A DNA stretch of 64,000 nucleotides from Rhabdophis nuchalis (taxonomy: Eukaryota > Chordata > Lepidosauria > Squamata > Natricidae): positions 79,701,375 to 79,765,374 of the forward strand of contig CM077644.1 of the NCBI GenBank assembly GCA_039707465.1. Reading direction: 5' to 3'. The notes beneath the pieces are model-generated. The model was not told the origin of the DNA, did not search any database, and saw only the letters and a program-made list of their open reading frames with translations. Position 1 is the stretch's first letter; every line of letters begins with the position of its first letter. A program made the position numbers and the translations under genes. Positions 47,286-59,385 of this stretch are shown here, piece after piece.

Positions 47286-48327
47286 ATTATTACTTCAATT
47301 ATTTCCTGTTCTTAAAAAAAGCAGAAATTAGTACCTATTTACTTCAACCCCATTCAATGAATGTAATATATAGCATGTACAGGGATATGTTCTATGAGCC
47401 GCATAGCCCTTGAAACCGAAGAGGCTGTCAAAAATAAGAGATGACTATCCTACTTCTAAACTGCAAACATAATACTACATACATTTCAAGCCTGGACTTG
47501 TTTTTATTTTAGCCTCTTCTCTATGGGTTCACGTTAAAGAGAAAGAAGTTGGGCAGAAGGGCAGATTAGAAAGTTAGAAAATAATGTTGGTGAAAGCAAA
47601 ATCATTTCTTTTACCTTCCATTCTTTTACATTTGATTAACAAGTCAAAGGAATTATGTGTGCTTTATTCTTCCAGTAAGTTTCACCCAACTTAAATGAAA
47701 TAGATAATATAAGATTACTTAGGCTACAGAAACGTAGATGACCACTAGATGTCAAGAAAGAGACAGTGAATACTAAAACTTTTTGTTACTATTTAGAGAT
47801 TGTCCAGATTTTTGTCAGTGAGATCTGGTAATATAAGAAAACATAATACAGTAGTTAAAGTGATGCAAAATAGGATGAAACTAATAATATAATTAACCAT
47901 ACTCACTCTGAAACAAGTAGTAACTTCCAATCATATTGATTATAAAGTTCAATATGCTTTTGATATGTTTTATTTCTAAAGCTTTCTAGAAAATTTGGGT
48001 TTTGAATTTTAAAAAGTGATGAAAAGATGCTGCTGCACAGAAATTCTGGGAAAAAGCAAACGATGCAAAGGCATTTGAGAAGATTTGAACTTTACGAGCT
48101 CAGAAGAATTTTCCTCTCCCTAATTATTAGAGCAGAGATATAAAAAGAACAAACACTAAAAAGTCATTCGTGAAAAATTCTTGGATAACATTTTGGTAGC
48201 TTCTTTTGTTAAGCGGAGACCAAATTACTTTGTGCTGCATTCTGCCGGGAATATTCATGAAAAGCCATTTCTACAATTAGGTAAAATCTTCTAACTGAGC
48301 CTCAGCACAGAAATCATTTTATATAGA
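47286..48327. other. intron stretch without recognised features
   Basis: No gene or assignable repeat seen. Confidence 0.5.
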
Positions 48328-49200
48328 ACTAGCCGTTCCCGGCCACGCGTTGCTGTGGCCCAGTCTGGTTAAATGGTCAACCAATCTGTGTGTAGATCTA
48401 CACCTGCACACACAAACACGTACACCCAACCACCGTATAACCCCCAACCTACCTACCTACTGTATTTCTCCCTCTCTCCCTCTCCCTACCTACCTACTAT
48501 ATTTCTCCCTCTCTCTCTCTATCCCTCTACCTACCTACCTACCTACCTACCTACCTACCTACCTACCTACCGTATTTCTCCCTCTCCCTCTCTATCCCTC
48601 TCCCTACATACCTACTGTATTTCTCCTTCTCTCTCTCTCTATCCCCCTACCTACCTACCTACCTACCTACCTACCTACCGTATTTCTCCCTCTCTCCCTC
48701 TACCTACCTACCTACTATATTTCTCCCTCTCTCTCTCTCCCTCCACCTACCTACCTACCTACCTACCTACCTACCTACCTACCTACCTACCTACCTACCT
48801 ACCGTATTTCTCCCTCTCCCTTTCTATCCCTCTCCCTACCTACCTACTGTATTTCTCCTTCTCTCTCTCTCTATCCCCCTACCTACCTACCTACCTACCT
48901 ACCTACCTACTGTATTTCTCCCTCTCTATCTCTATAGCTGCCTACCTACCTATCTTATGGACAGAGTATTTTATGTCATAAAGAATGACATAATACATGT
49001 GGCCCTCTGCTCTCTCTGTATCCATCTACCTACCTTTTTTACAATTTTTTACATTTCTGTTGTGTGTACCTGGCACAGGTGTGACATCTACACAATATAT
49101 ATATATATATCATTGGTGCTGTATTAGAAAGGAACATTGTGCAGTACTTTCGAAGATTAGCAGTTCTGAACAAACTCATTACATTTTTATTTATATAGAT
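48328..49200. mobile_element. Unclassified element carrying CTAC and AT arrays, copy 2
   Basis: Same arms as the 22380 copy: ACTAGCCGTTCCCGGCCACG, GTTGCTGTGGCCCAGTCTGG and TGTAGATCTACACCTGCAC on the left; AGAGTATTTTATGTCAT and ACATTTTTATTTATATAGAT on the right. It again encloses a CTAC array and, at the same place, a short AT run (49094-49112). TATATAGA occurs at both outer edges (48320-48327, 49192-49199) and may be a target duplication or part of the end. Confidence 0.77.
48448..48955. repeat. (CTAC)n higher-order array with internal duplication
   Basis: CTAC runs alternate with TATTTCTCC-type spacers. A block of about 230 bp is tandemly duplicated: spacer pairs at 48571/48616 recur at 48802/48848 with the same order of variants. 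Proline-threonine-tyrosine-leucine reading frames across it are artefacts. Confidence 0.92.
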
Positions 49201-50550
49201 AAGAATTTGCTGTTGGTGTAATAAAACTCTGGTTCTGATACTCAAATATGGTTGAAAAAAAACACCATCTGAAGGAATGATTGGGGTAGGCACCTGTGTA
49301 GCAGGTGGAACTTTAAGGAAACATTATGCCTTGCATACATGAATCTGGAATAAATTTATAATATGCATCTCTATTATCTAATTGGTAAAGCTGAATTTGA
49401 TTGAATGTATGCCTGAATAACTTCTTTCAGCCCCAGAAAAAGCTGAAAGACCAAGATAAACTGTGGGAACACAAAGCATAATTTGCAAATCTATCATAAT
49501 ATGCATTTACCAAGGTTTTTACAGGTTGGTAGCACAGAAATGGCTATTTTAAACATCCTTTTTGGAACACAAACAGAAATTGCATCCATCTTACAGTGAA
49601 GGTTTTGATTCCTAGATAAGCCAAGATGAAGATTCCAATTAGTGGCTCCCTATAACCAAGGTCTATAGATCCTGTAACAAAATAAAAATGACACACAGAC
49701 AATACTTTCTTTGTTTTGAGGCAGAGCTAGATGATCAATGAAATAATAAATAGTTGCTTCCATTTAACTGGCCTAGTCAAACTAACATTTCCTGCAACTT
49801 TTAGCTGTTCTAGCATGTGCTAAAAATGTATCTGTACCAAACACCCAACCTAGCACAGCTGGCATGAGAAGCTTCATGCAATGGGCAATTTTCTGAACTG
49901 TTGTCATCATCACAATAAAACAATAGGACATAATAAACTCTCTAGCTTCATGAGAGCGTTACACAAGGTTTAAGATATAAATGATGCACTAAAAGCAAAG
50001 GTTGCATCAGAGGTTTTAATAATAGCTTTGATTGTTAGTTCCTAGCCTTATAATTTCATGTGCCTTCACTGTTAATAGGATAAGCTTAAAAAAAAACCAC
50101 CTCAGGAGCCTATTCTCATTTTTCATGCTGTATTTCCATTTGATTCATTCATTGTAAAAAGAAATTTTACCAAAGGAATTTAGCTTTTTACAGAATGCAG
50201 TCAAGGAAGTAGATTACTTAGCAAACCGTCACCTCCACTCAACTGGTGTTCTTTATCTTCTCGCAGCAGATACTCACTTGGTTGCCTCAGTAATCCAGTC
50301 TAAAGAACATGGCCCATGAACATTAAACATAGTTACTGCAAGATAATCACAGCTATTGATTCTGACATACTGATTTTCTATAAGAAAATCACATTTAGGT
50401 GCATTGACTTGTATCTCAAAGGCATAGTGATGAATGTCATTTGGCAGATCTTAAAAATACAAATAAGGCTTGCTTTTCCAAGAGAAAGAAAACAGATAAC
50501 TGCTTTAGATAAATGGCAGGAGTGGGGGAGACACATAGGGATGGTGAGTG
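49201..50550. other. intron stretch without recognised features
   Basis: No gene or assignable repeat seen. Confidence 0.5.
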
Positions 50551-50553
50551 AAT

Positions 50554-50587
<34 letters not shown>
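50554..50587. repeat. (TG)n microsatellite
   Basis: About 17 TG units. Confidence 0.95.
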
Positions 50588-50589
<2 letters not shown>

Positions 50590-50689
50590 GACCTTAGAAA
50601 CCATCTTTAAAAATATATATTTTATGCATAAAGAGGAATATGAATGAAAATATTATTAGACAATGAACAAAGTTAAATATTGATTTAAA

Positions 50690-50770
50690 TATATTAGGTT
50701 ATATATGCTATATAACATATGTATACTATATAACATATAGTGTAATATATGTTATACATTATATATATTC
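50690..50770. repeat. AT-rich imperfect palindromic tract
   Basis: TATATAACATATGTATA and ATATATGTTATACATTATA phrases are mutually inverse, allowing cruciform-like pairing. Confidence 0.6.
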
Positions 50771-50969
50771 AAACTAAAGCTTGCATGCCCACTTGAGGGC
50801 TTTCTCACTTATATTCAGTATCCTACATCTTCTGAATGGACAAACCTCCAAATACGTTAAATTGAAATGTTGGCTAGGAGTTCCAGAAATGAAGACTTCA
50901 TTTGAACCCTGTCACCTGATGGGACCTGGGAAGCATGCCCTCTCTGTCACTGCACGTGTCCTATGGAAT

Positions 50970-51203
50970 AACAATGGCAACAGAAATAGTAATAGAACTT
51001 AGACTTATATACTGTTTCATAGTGCTTTACAGCTCTCTCTGAGTAGTTTACAGAGTCAGCATATGCCCCCAATCATCTGGGTCCCCATTTTTCTGACTTC
51101 AGAAAAGCTGAGTCAACCTTGAGCTGGTCCAGATCAAACTCCTGGCAATCAGCAGAATTAGTCTGCAATACTACATTCTAACCACTGCACTACCACAGTT
51201 CTT
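50970..51203 (-). mobile_element. tRNA-derived SINE, copy 2
   Basis: Same body as 45247: ACTTAGACTTATATACTG, AGTGCTTTACAGCTCTCTCT and GAGTCAACCTTGAGCTGG, with the tRNA head at the right (ACATTCTAACCACTGCAC). Confidence 0.8.
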
Positions 51204-51289
51204 AAAGGCATATTTCCCTCATTCTAAAATTAAAATTATATCCTTCAATAAGGAGAACTTTCCTAACAAAAAGAACAATTAATCTGCTT

Positions 51290-51465
51290 GCCTTCAGAAG
51301 ATGTGAGTATTTCATCATTCAAGATTTTCAAGAAGACACTGGACAGCCACATATCCTGAATGATATAGGCCCTATATTATAGAGCCTCTTGCCTGAGCAG
51401 GGGTTGGAGTAGAAGACCTCTAAGATCCCTTCCAAGTCTATTATTTCTATGTTCTATAATGTGTT
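51290..51465 (+). mobile_element. CR1 LINE 3' end, plus strand
   Basis: AGAAGACACTGGACAGCCAC, GCCTGAGCAGGGGTTGGAG, AGAAGACCTCTAAGATCCC and TTCCAAGTCTATTATTTCTA: the 3' UTR of CR1 in sense orientation, with a TTCTATG-type terminus. It is more diverged than the other CR1 copies. Confidence 0.85.
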
Positions 51466-51593
51466 AAGAATTTGACACTGGGTCTTTGGCTTGTTTTGAG
51501 TGTAACTATGTGTGTTCCCCCAGGCAGTTGTTGATTTTTTTTAAAAAAATATTTTTACTTGCTGCACATTGCTTCTTGTGGGTTGAAAAGCAA

Positions 51594-51712
51594 AAGGAAG
51601 GAAGGAAGGAAGGAAGGAAGGAAGGAAGGAAGGAAGGAAGGAAGGAAGGAAGGAGAAAGGGGGGAGGGAGAAAGGGGGGAGGGACGGAGAGAGCGAAGAA
51701 GGAAAGAAGGAA
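51594..51712. repeat. (GGAA)n plus GGGAGAAA-type purine array
   Basis: About 14 GGAA units (to about 51653), then a two-fold repeat of AGAAAGGGGGGAGGGA and further purine runs. Confidence 0.93.
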
Positions 51713-52400
51713 GGAATGTCTGTAAGAGGAGTTACCTCATAGTAACATCTCCAACGTTTAACTGAAGAATGGGAAATTGCAGAAGCTGAAAATTGCCATA
51801 ACAATTATTATAAATTTACATCTACTCTTCAGCAATCTAGTAATAAGACAAGTACAGGAAAATTACACATTATTCTTGTAGAAGTTTCAATGATATTATT
51901 TTCTGAATATCTTACTCAAAACCAATATATTTCTGTAGGCTTGATTAAAATGGTTAACAGCGGAAACAAAATTTTAAATCAGAGGATTTCAGAGGATCCA
52001 GCTAAAAAACTCCAATGATTCATTTGAAATGTAACCCAAACTTTTATACCTGTTTTATATTATTTTAAAACATGGGAATGTGGAAAAATTTTCATGCTGT
52101 AATTTTTCCTCATTCTCTTCAGTTTATGCCAATTATTTGTATACCATTTGCAAACAGAACAATATGAATACTTCAGAAATCTGGAATTTTATTCATACTT
52201 TAATATTCTCTGTAATAGAAGTGTCTATGAAATATATTTTTCAAGTCCCTAAAAATAAAAGTCAAACCTATACGTAACTTAAGCAATTTATATAGAGCAC
52301 ATATAGAAGTCAATACATCTATATTCACATTTTGTATCTAGCCATAGTATGGCTTAGTCTTAGCTTACCATTTTATATGATTCTATCCACTGTAGTCCTA
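51713..52400. other. intron stretch without recognised features
   Basis: AT-rich; no gene or assignable repeat. Confidence 0.5.
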
Positions 52401-52404
52401 AAAC

Positions 52405-53415
52405 AAGTGGGACTAGATGACAAAGACATCCAAATCATAAAGAATCTATGTTGGCATCAAGTAGCAAATGTGAGACTAGGCCAAAAATACTCAGATGATA
52501 CAGAAATATGAAGAGGTGTCAGACAGGGCTGTATTTTGTCTCCACTGTTGTTTAATATTTATTCTGAGTCAATTTTCAATGAAGCACTGGAAAACATTGA
52601 TGCTGGCCTCAAAGTAAACAGTGTTCAGATCAACAATTTAAGATATGCTGATGATAGAGTTCTGCTTGCCATGCAGACCTTCAGCTCCTCATCCACAAAC
52701 TCAGAAATATCTGAAAAAATATGGCTTAAAGCTTAACACCTCGAAAACCAAGATCGTAGTCGTCAGCAAACAACCCATTAACTTACCACTGATAAGTTCA
52801 GAAGGAATACCAGTAGAAAAAGTTGAAAGGATCACGTACCTCGTTTTTAATTTACATGAAAGCTGGGACATGATCAGTAAAGTAAAGACAAGGATAGAGA
52901 AAGCTCGAACAGCATTCTTCAAAATGAAAATGGCCTTCTGCAGTCACGACACAAGCCTAAGACTGAAAATAAGGCTTGTCAGATGTTACATCTTTTATAT
53001 CCTGCTCTACGGAGTAGAGAGTTGGTCTCTGACAGAAAAACACTTGAAGAAAGTAGAAGCATTTGAAATGTGGATTTACAGATGGCTGTTACGTCTGGGT
53101 TGACAAAAAAATAACAAATGAGGAGGTGATAAGCCACCTGAGAAAGCCAAGGGAAATAATCGAAATCATTAAAAAGCAAAAGTTAGAATATTTTGGACAT
53201 GTCGTGCAACACCCAGAAAAATACAGCATCCTTCACTTGATCCTTCAGGGAAAGGCAAACGAAATCCAGACAGAAGAAGAACATCATGGCTTCAAAATCT
53301 AAGGGACTGGTTTGGACAAAAGTCAGCAGCACTTTTTCATGCGGCTGTTGACAAAAGTAGGATTGCCAACATGGTCAACTTTCAATGATGGATATGGCAC
53401 AAGAAGAAGAAGAAT
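52405..53415 (+). pseudogene. RTE-like LINE ORF2 relic with reverse transcriptase YADD motif
   Basis: Plus-strand frames carry GVRQGCILSPLLFNIYSE (about 52516-52570) and NNLRYADD with the catalytic Asp pair (52635-52655). LNTSKTKIVVVSK and VESWSLTEKHLKKVEAFEMW follow, then KLEYFGHVVQHPEKY, and WLQNLRDWFGQKSAALFHAA near 53288. This order is the palm, thumb and C-terminal region of an RTE-group non-LTR element. There is a stop just before GVRQG, and frame changes occur near 52690-52725, 53100 and 53285. The N-terminal endonuclease is absent. BovB itself differs in sequence, so a separate RTE subfamily is likely. Confidence 0.75.
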
Positions 53416-54805
53416 CCACTGTAGAATGTAAACATTGATTAAAGTTAAGCATATTCTGGGAATTCAGCTAATTGTAGTGTGCTCAGTAAACTCCATTTAA
53501 ACAATGGTTTATGTAATATGAGAAAGTTACAGACTTCTCATTTTCCCTTAAAACAGCAGTGTTTAAAGAAACAATGTGTTAGATTCTTATTTCAATTTGC
53601 CAGTGAAAGAATTCTTTGAAAAGTGCCTTGGGATTAAGTTTTCAATGGTTAGAAGCTTATAAATATCAGTACTGGACTCTGAAGTTCCTTTTGTATTGGT
53701 CTATAATCTATCAGCAATGTTTTAGCTGAATTCTTTAAGTACTTGTGTAGAACAAAAAACATAAATAGTATGTCAGCCTCTCCCGGTAAACCAGATAAAA
53801 ACATGACTAGATGTGGTAATTCTACTTTACTGCAAAGCTACCTTAACAGAATCTTGGAAGGCTGAAGGTAAAAATCTGCCCAATCAATTGGGGTGGATCC
53901 TTCCTAAGTTTCTTCCTCTTGCTTTTTAAGGTACTGGGGGCTTCTCTCTTTCTTATCTGATTATTTCCTGGACAGTATCTCTTTCTCTGGTCCCTCAAGG
54001 TCATTTCAAATACTATTACCTAGTAACATATAATACTATATTGGAAAAAGAACTAAAACCCGCAGTAAAAATTTGCTGAAAAAGCCTTTTTGCTGGCTAT
54101 ATCTCCTGAAACCAAACAGTTTAAATGGAATTCAAAGGTTCTGTTCTGATACAATTTCAGAAATTAGTTCAGTTATACATGCAATTACACCAAAACATTT
54201 TATTATGCCCAATTACACTTAGCCAGCAATGCCACAGATCAGTGTTGATTGGATCCATTTTCTAGTTAAAATGCTAGCAATGAAAACAAACATACTTCCT
54301 TTATAAATACTGCACATAAACTGGTGTTGCAGCAGGTAATCTATGCAGAACTAATCAAACAGAACATAATTTTTCAGGACTAAAATACATATTGTGCATT
54401 TTTCCTTATATATTTTCCTTAATCATAATATTTCACTTTGTTTCTTATTTTCTAACTAAAGCTGAGAACAGTGTTGTATTTTGGTTCCAAAAGGGTTGTT
54501 TCTCTACCACCTTATGGTGATGTAGCCCTTTCCATGTTGGGAGTCGTAAGGAAAGTTCTATTCATTTCTTCAGCAAAAGCAAATATGTTCTAACAAGCAT
54601 GTATCATACTTACAACCTGACCAGGGACCAAGGCTGCTGTCTTCATTTCTCTTCTTTAACTGACTAGTATGAAAAAGAGCTGTTTTTTCTGGTCTGTTTC
54701 CCAACTCTTGCTGTACAGTTTTTAGTTTGTTTTTCCTATTTTTTTAATTATGACATGGAAGAAAACTGAAATAACTCTTTCCTTGATGTGCAACAGCTTC
54801 AATAG
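53416..54805. other. intron stretch without recognised features
   Basis: No gene or assignable repeat seen. Confidence 0.5.
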
Positions 54806-54813
54806 TCTAGAAG

Positions 54814-55167
54814 GAGTAGTGGGATTCAAATAATTTAACAACCGGTTCTCTGCCCTAATGACTGGGTAGTTGCGGCTCGGTGGTCATGTGACTGGGTGGG
54901 CGTGGCCAACTCAACATCATTCATGTCAATGGGCGCTTCGCTTCGCCTTAGCTATTACAATGTAATAGGGGTTAACCAGTAGGGCAATAAAGATTAGGAT
55001 AGAAACAGCACCAGAATTTTTCCGCCCTGCCTTCCTTACAGGATTAGCCCTGTAAAGTGGGAAAAAACCAAAATGAGATTTCTTCCAACAACTGGTTCTC
55101 CAAACTAGTTAGAAAGCTATCAACCGGTTCTCTGGAACAGATGTGAACTGGCTGAATCCCACCACTG
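54814..55167. mobile_element. hAT MITE, CAGTGGTGGGATTCA family, copy 2
   Basis: A 354-bp longer relative of the 5705 element: left end TAGTGGGATTCAAATAATTT (first bases altered), right end GAACTGGCTGAATCCCACCACTG. The perfect 8-bp duplication TCTAGAAG is at 54806-54813 and 55168-55175. Its interior includes TGGTCATGTGACTGGGTGGG, absent from the short copy. Confidence 0.9.
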
Positions 55168-55175
55168 TCTAGAAG

Positions 55176-56295
55176 TGTGGAGGGGAAAGAGTAGTAAAAG
55201 ACAAAATAAAGCAAAATATGGAAGAAATATTTTTTTTCAGGTACATTGCAATATCTACCTGATGGAAGCAAGCAACCTCCAATTCTAGCCCTTAGTCACA
55301 AGCCTCTTTGGATTAAGACTAAGCTTTGCAGAGTTCAATAACTTAGTCCCAGGCAAAGTATGCATGTGTTTGCAATCTAAATTGAAAGTTTATTTTTCTT
55401 TTGAAAATCCACATGTTTTTGTTCAGGGCTTACAGCATATTTAATTTATCATTCCCTTGGATTGATAAAACTATGCAGCTGTGCAGTACATTATGGCTGC
55501 TTTCATATATCCAGGACTAACAATACTCTTATACATAGACACAAACAGATTTTACATTCTTGCATTGATTGTAATATATTCAACTATTTATAAACAGAAG
55601 CTTAAAAGACTCTATAAGCAATCCCTGAAATCAGTTTTAAGAGCTTTGCTAAGAATGTGCACCTACCAAAAAAAAAAAAAATTACTCAAAGCAGTGGTGC
55701 AATGCAGTACTTACATCTTATATATGTGAAAACAAGAAAGATAAATAGACTACAATTCACAGAAGTTTTGAACATATTTATTTATTTAGATGCAAGAGTT
55801 ATTGCATGAGGTTTGGAATATTTTATTTACTATTCAATCTTTCTTATGTATAAGATGTTCTTATATATGTAAATTTCCAGAGGGGAAACTTCTTAAGAAA
55901 GCTTCCTAAAAGGGGGAGATTATATCTGTGTGTTGTTTTTATAATGCCATCATATGTAATATGAATTATATATGTATAGAGTCCAAAGTGATAATCCCCA
56001 GTTTACCATCTAAAATTCAGTAAAGAAAAAAATAGCAGAAGAATAAAAAGGGAAACGTAAACAGAGACTATATGAGAGCTTTAGCTTAACTGTGGTAAGA
56101 TGTGGGAAGTAGAGGCTGGGCCAAATACATAAACACAAAGATATAGATAATGATAAAATTGCATAATGTGTATTAGTAGTATGTTACTAGAGATATTCTT
56201 TCATAACTGTTGTATCATGTGTATATTTTATCTCAAGATCAGATGCAGATTCTAATCATCAGCAGATGACCTTTGCTAATATATACTTCTTGTGG
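55176..56295. other. intron stretch without recognised features
   Basis: AT-rich; an A-run at 55668-55681. No gene or assignable repeat. Confidence 0.5.
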
Positions 56296-56299
56296 ATTA

Positions 56300-56980
56300 T
56301 TTTAAACTAAAATGGGATTAAGATTCAATATGAGGAAGACCAAATTAGTGATAAAATGTACAACAACCAGTTTTAGAATTGATATTGAAGTGGTAAATAC
56401 CTTCTGTCTTTTAGAATCAGCCATCAACAATAAAGAAAAAAAGCCACCAGGAAACATGCCATAGACAATGGTAGGACTTAACAGAGTAGCCATAAACGTT
56501 GTGGAAATGCTATTCAGATAATGTGATGTGTTTATTCCCAGAAAGATCACAAGAATGCAAGCCATGGAAACACCATGGAAGTAAAAGTTGGACTTTAAAG
56601 AAGCAGAATAAAAGCAGCATTCATGCTTTTGAAATTTGGTATAGAAGAAAACTTCTGAGAATGTAGTGAACAGTCAAGAAAACAAATAAATGGATCATTG
56701 TACAAATCAACTCAAAATTCTCACTTGAGGTGTACATGACTAGGTCATGTCAAATAACATACTTTGGATACATTATGGAAAGAGCTTGTACTCTGGAGAA
56801 GTCTATGACAGGGAAAGATGGAAAGAAAGAGAAGAGGACAAACAGTAGTAAGGTACATGGACTTAGGTACAGAAGGAATTGATGTAATGTTGGAAGACTG
56901 GAAGAATCGGGTAAGAGGCAGGTCATCACAGAGAAAATCTATCTATGTGGCTAGTAAAAGTCAATACTAACTTGATAATA
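56300..56980 (+). pseudogene. BovB/RTE-like ORF2 C-terminal relic
   Basis: Fragments read GLRFNMRKTKLVIKCTTT with FRIDIEVVNTF (about 56308-56400), then in other frames ITYFGYIMERACTLEKSMTG, KDGKKR and VRYMDLGTEGIDVMLEDW with RVRGRS (about 56745-56935). The order KLN-KTK, ID-E-V--F, YFGH-MR---LEK matches the end of BovB ORF2. Many stops and frameshifts. Confidence 0.55.
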
Positions 56981-57471
56981 TATAATACTAAAGGCCAGGC
57001 TCACAGACATTAAGCTGTAGTAATATTTTATGAAATATTTACTCCAATAAAGACTGAAATTTCAATCAGTTTTAACTTATAACCATAAATATTAATTAGC
57101 AAATAGTATTTGATGCCCAGCATGAACATTTTTTTCAAAAAATGAAATATTTTGAATGAAGACTGTGTAATCTAAACATAAATTTATGTTGCTGAAAGAA
57201 ATGAAGCAAAGTATATACCAATTGAATTTTCAGCGGACATCTAGTAATCTTAACTTGGAATGCAAAATATTTGAATTAGAAATCTACAAGTGAATTCAGT
57301 ATCTAGCAATTTCCTTTGCATTAAACATGTAGCTAAATGGGGTATAGAAAGTATTATTGTCAAATGGTTCTGCAGCTGAAATTAAATGCCATTTTCATTA
57401 TGAATTTATAATCAGACGATAGAAAAACATGATCAAAAGCACATTACCTGCCCAGTCTACAGTTTTGTGCC
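56981..57471. other. intron stretch without recognised features
   Basis: AT-rich; nothing assigned. Confidence 0.5.
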
Positions 57472-57540
57472 ATGGCTGGCTGGGGAATTCTGGGAGTTGA
57501 AGTCCACAAGTCTTAATGTTGCAAACTTTGGAGATCCCTG
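57472..57540. mobile_element. hAT foldback MITE, half copy
   Basis: Only the right arm is present: GGCTGGGGAATTCTGGGAGT, TGAAGTCCACAAGTCTTAA and GGAGATCCCTG. The left arm is missing and no target duplication can be defined. Confidence 0.75.
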
Positions 57541-58079
57541 CCCAGAAGGAGGTTTATAATTGCAGGAGCAAAGTGACATTCTGCAGTTAGTTTCTGGGTC
57601 AGCTGTCAGAAGATTTACCTTGGTGTCCCTCCACCTGGGTGAAGCTCCCATATTTTTATTATATTTTTACTATATGTTTATTCCCATAACACCAGAAAAG
57701 CAAACAAACACAACAGAGTAATAAACCAACCCTTTTAATCTTTTTTTCCCCTTTCCCCAGTGGCCGCAGGAGGGGTCGGGACTCTTAACGAGCTGCCTGC
57801 CTTTTCAGCCAAAAGGATTTCACCCCTCATAAAAGTGTACCAAACCGACCCACTACCTGCCTGGTGGGAGCCATTGAGAAAATTCAAGACAATCTAGCCG
57901 ATAGAAAACTCCTGCCTTGCCCTTAAACAGATCATTTCCAAAAAATAGAAACACACAGAAGCTATCTGCCCTGCCCCTATATGATTATTTCCCAAAATAG
58001 AAACTGGACAAAAGAAGCACCTCTTCACTTATGAGTAATATTTTATTTGTGGGGGGGGGAGGATTGCTTCCCACAGAAG

Positions 58080-58120
58080 AAAGAAAAAAAGAGAGAGAGA
58101 GAGAGGAAGAGGAAGGAAGG
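58080..58120. repeat. GA-rich purine tract
   Basis: AGAAAG/GAGAGA/GGAAGGAAGG low-complexity run, preceded by an eight-to-nine G run at about 58051-58060. Confidence 0.8.
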
Positions 58121-58164
58121 ACCACACACCTGGCTGGCACTAGACACAGCTTCAGAGGATGCTT

Positions 58165-58228
58165 TGAAACAGCCCAGCAATCCAGGGCTGGAAAGGAGCC
58201 CAGAGGTCATTTAGTCTAGCCCCCTGGT
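58165..58228 (-). mobile_element. CR1 LINE 3' end fragment, diverged
   Basis: CAGGGCTGGAAAGGAGCCC, AGAGGTCATTTAGTCTAGCC and CCCTGGTCCCTGGCAAA: the complement of a CR1 3' terminus from an older subfamily. Confidence 0.6.
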
Positions 58229-58239
58229 CCCTGGCAAAA

Positions 58240-58494
58240 TGGACTGCTAAATTGGCCACAGCCACCCAGTCACATGACCAACCAGCAATGCCCAACTAGT
58301 AACATGACCAATCAGTCACATGACCATGAAGTCATGCCTGACCAGTCACATGACCAAGTCACACCCACCAAACAAGCCATACCCACAGAACCAGTAGTAA
58401 ATTTTTTTGAAACCCACCCCTGTGCGAGGGGCAGGGGAAATGTGGGGGAGGGGGGGGCAGTCGGTCCAGAAAAGGTTAGTCATCACTAGCTTAG
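58240..58494. mobile_element. Composite of hAT MITE right-end fragments
   Basis: CAGTCACATGACCA repeats and CCCACAGAACCAGTAGTAAA...TTGAAACCCACCCCTG match the right half of the CAGTGGTGGGATTCA group. GGTCCAGAAAAGGTTAGTCATCACT at 58464-58488 resembles the right end of the CAGTGATGGC family. Left ends are missing. Confidence 0.55.
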
Positions 58495-58691
58495 AGTCTC
58501 TACATTGCCACAAATTGACTAAATCCAATCCCTCTTGAATCGCATTAACCCTTATTTGCCATCAAACTAGTGCTAACTAACTAATTAATTGATTACAACC
58601 AATTACTATCTTTTTTACTTATTAACTAACAATCATATGGAAAAGAAAAAGCAGTGGGGCTTAAATAAAATGCCTTGTGCTTTTGAACTAA

Positions 58692-58774
<83 letters not shown>
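58692..58774. repeat. (AAT)n microsatellite on an L2 tail
   Basis: About 27 AAT units directly adjoining the 3' terminus of the minus-strand LINE at 58775. Confidence 0.95.
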
Positions 58775-58775
<1 letters not shown>

Positions 58776-59385
58776 TTTATTTTTAAACCGCACCCTCTCC
58801 CCACAGGGACCCGGGGCGGTGCACAGGCAGAATAAAAACAGTCAAAAAATACATACATTTCATAAAAAACAATTAAACCAACCCTGTGCTAAAAATTCGC
58901 TAAAAATGTGCTACCCCATTAAAAAACCCCAAAGACAGAGAGACTATCCTAGGCCGGCCAGACAGAAGAAGTGTGTTTTTAGCTTGAGACGGAAGGAGCG
59001 GAGGTCAGTGGTCATCCTGATATCGGGGGGAAGGTCGTTCCAGAGGGCCGGGCCCGCCACAGAGAGAGCCCTTCCCCTGGGAGTCGCCCGCTGACAGAGT
59101 CTAGTGGACGGCACCCGGAGAAGTCCCTCTCTGTGGGAGCGGATCGGCCGTGAGGATGTATGGGGCAGGATCCGATCCCGCAGATAGCTAGGTCCCGAGC
59201 CATGGAGCGCTTTAAAGATGATGACTAACACCTTGAAGCGCACCCGGAAGACGACAGGTAGCCAGTGCAGCTCGCGCAAGAGCGGTGTTATGTGGGTCGA
59301 CCTAGTGGTCCCCATAATTGCTCGCGCGGCTGCATTCTGGACTAGCTGAAGCCTCCGGGTGCACCTCAAGGTGAGCCCCATGTAG
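58775..59385 (-). mobile_element. L2-like LINE 3' end, minus strand, open ORF2 C-terminus
   Basis: The minus-strand frame has no stop from LYMGLTLRCTRRLQLVQNAA (about 59385) to FFCLAGLG (58944). It contains LLRELHWLPVVFRVRFKVLV and ALWNDLPPDI. The 3' UTR and the CCGGGTCCCTGTGGGGAG tail lie at 58785-58940. It is truncated 5' at about 59385, without the catalytic domain. Confidence 0.87.

Noticed and set aside
48350..48981. Frames of about 200 codons with PTYLPTYL repeats
   Set aside because: Translation of the CTAC array; a tetranucleotide array without a TAA/TAG/TGA permits open frames by construction.
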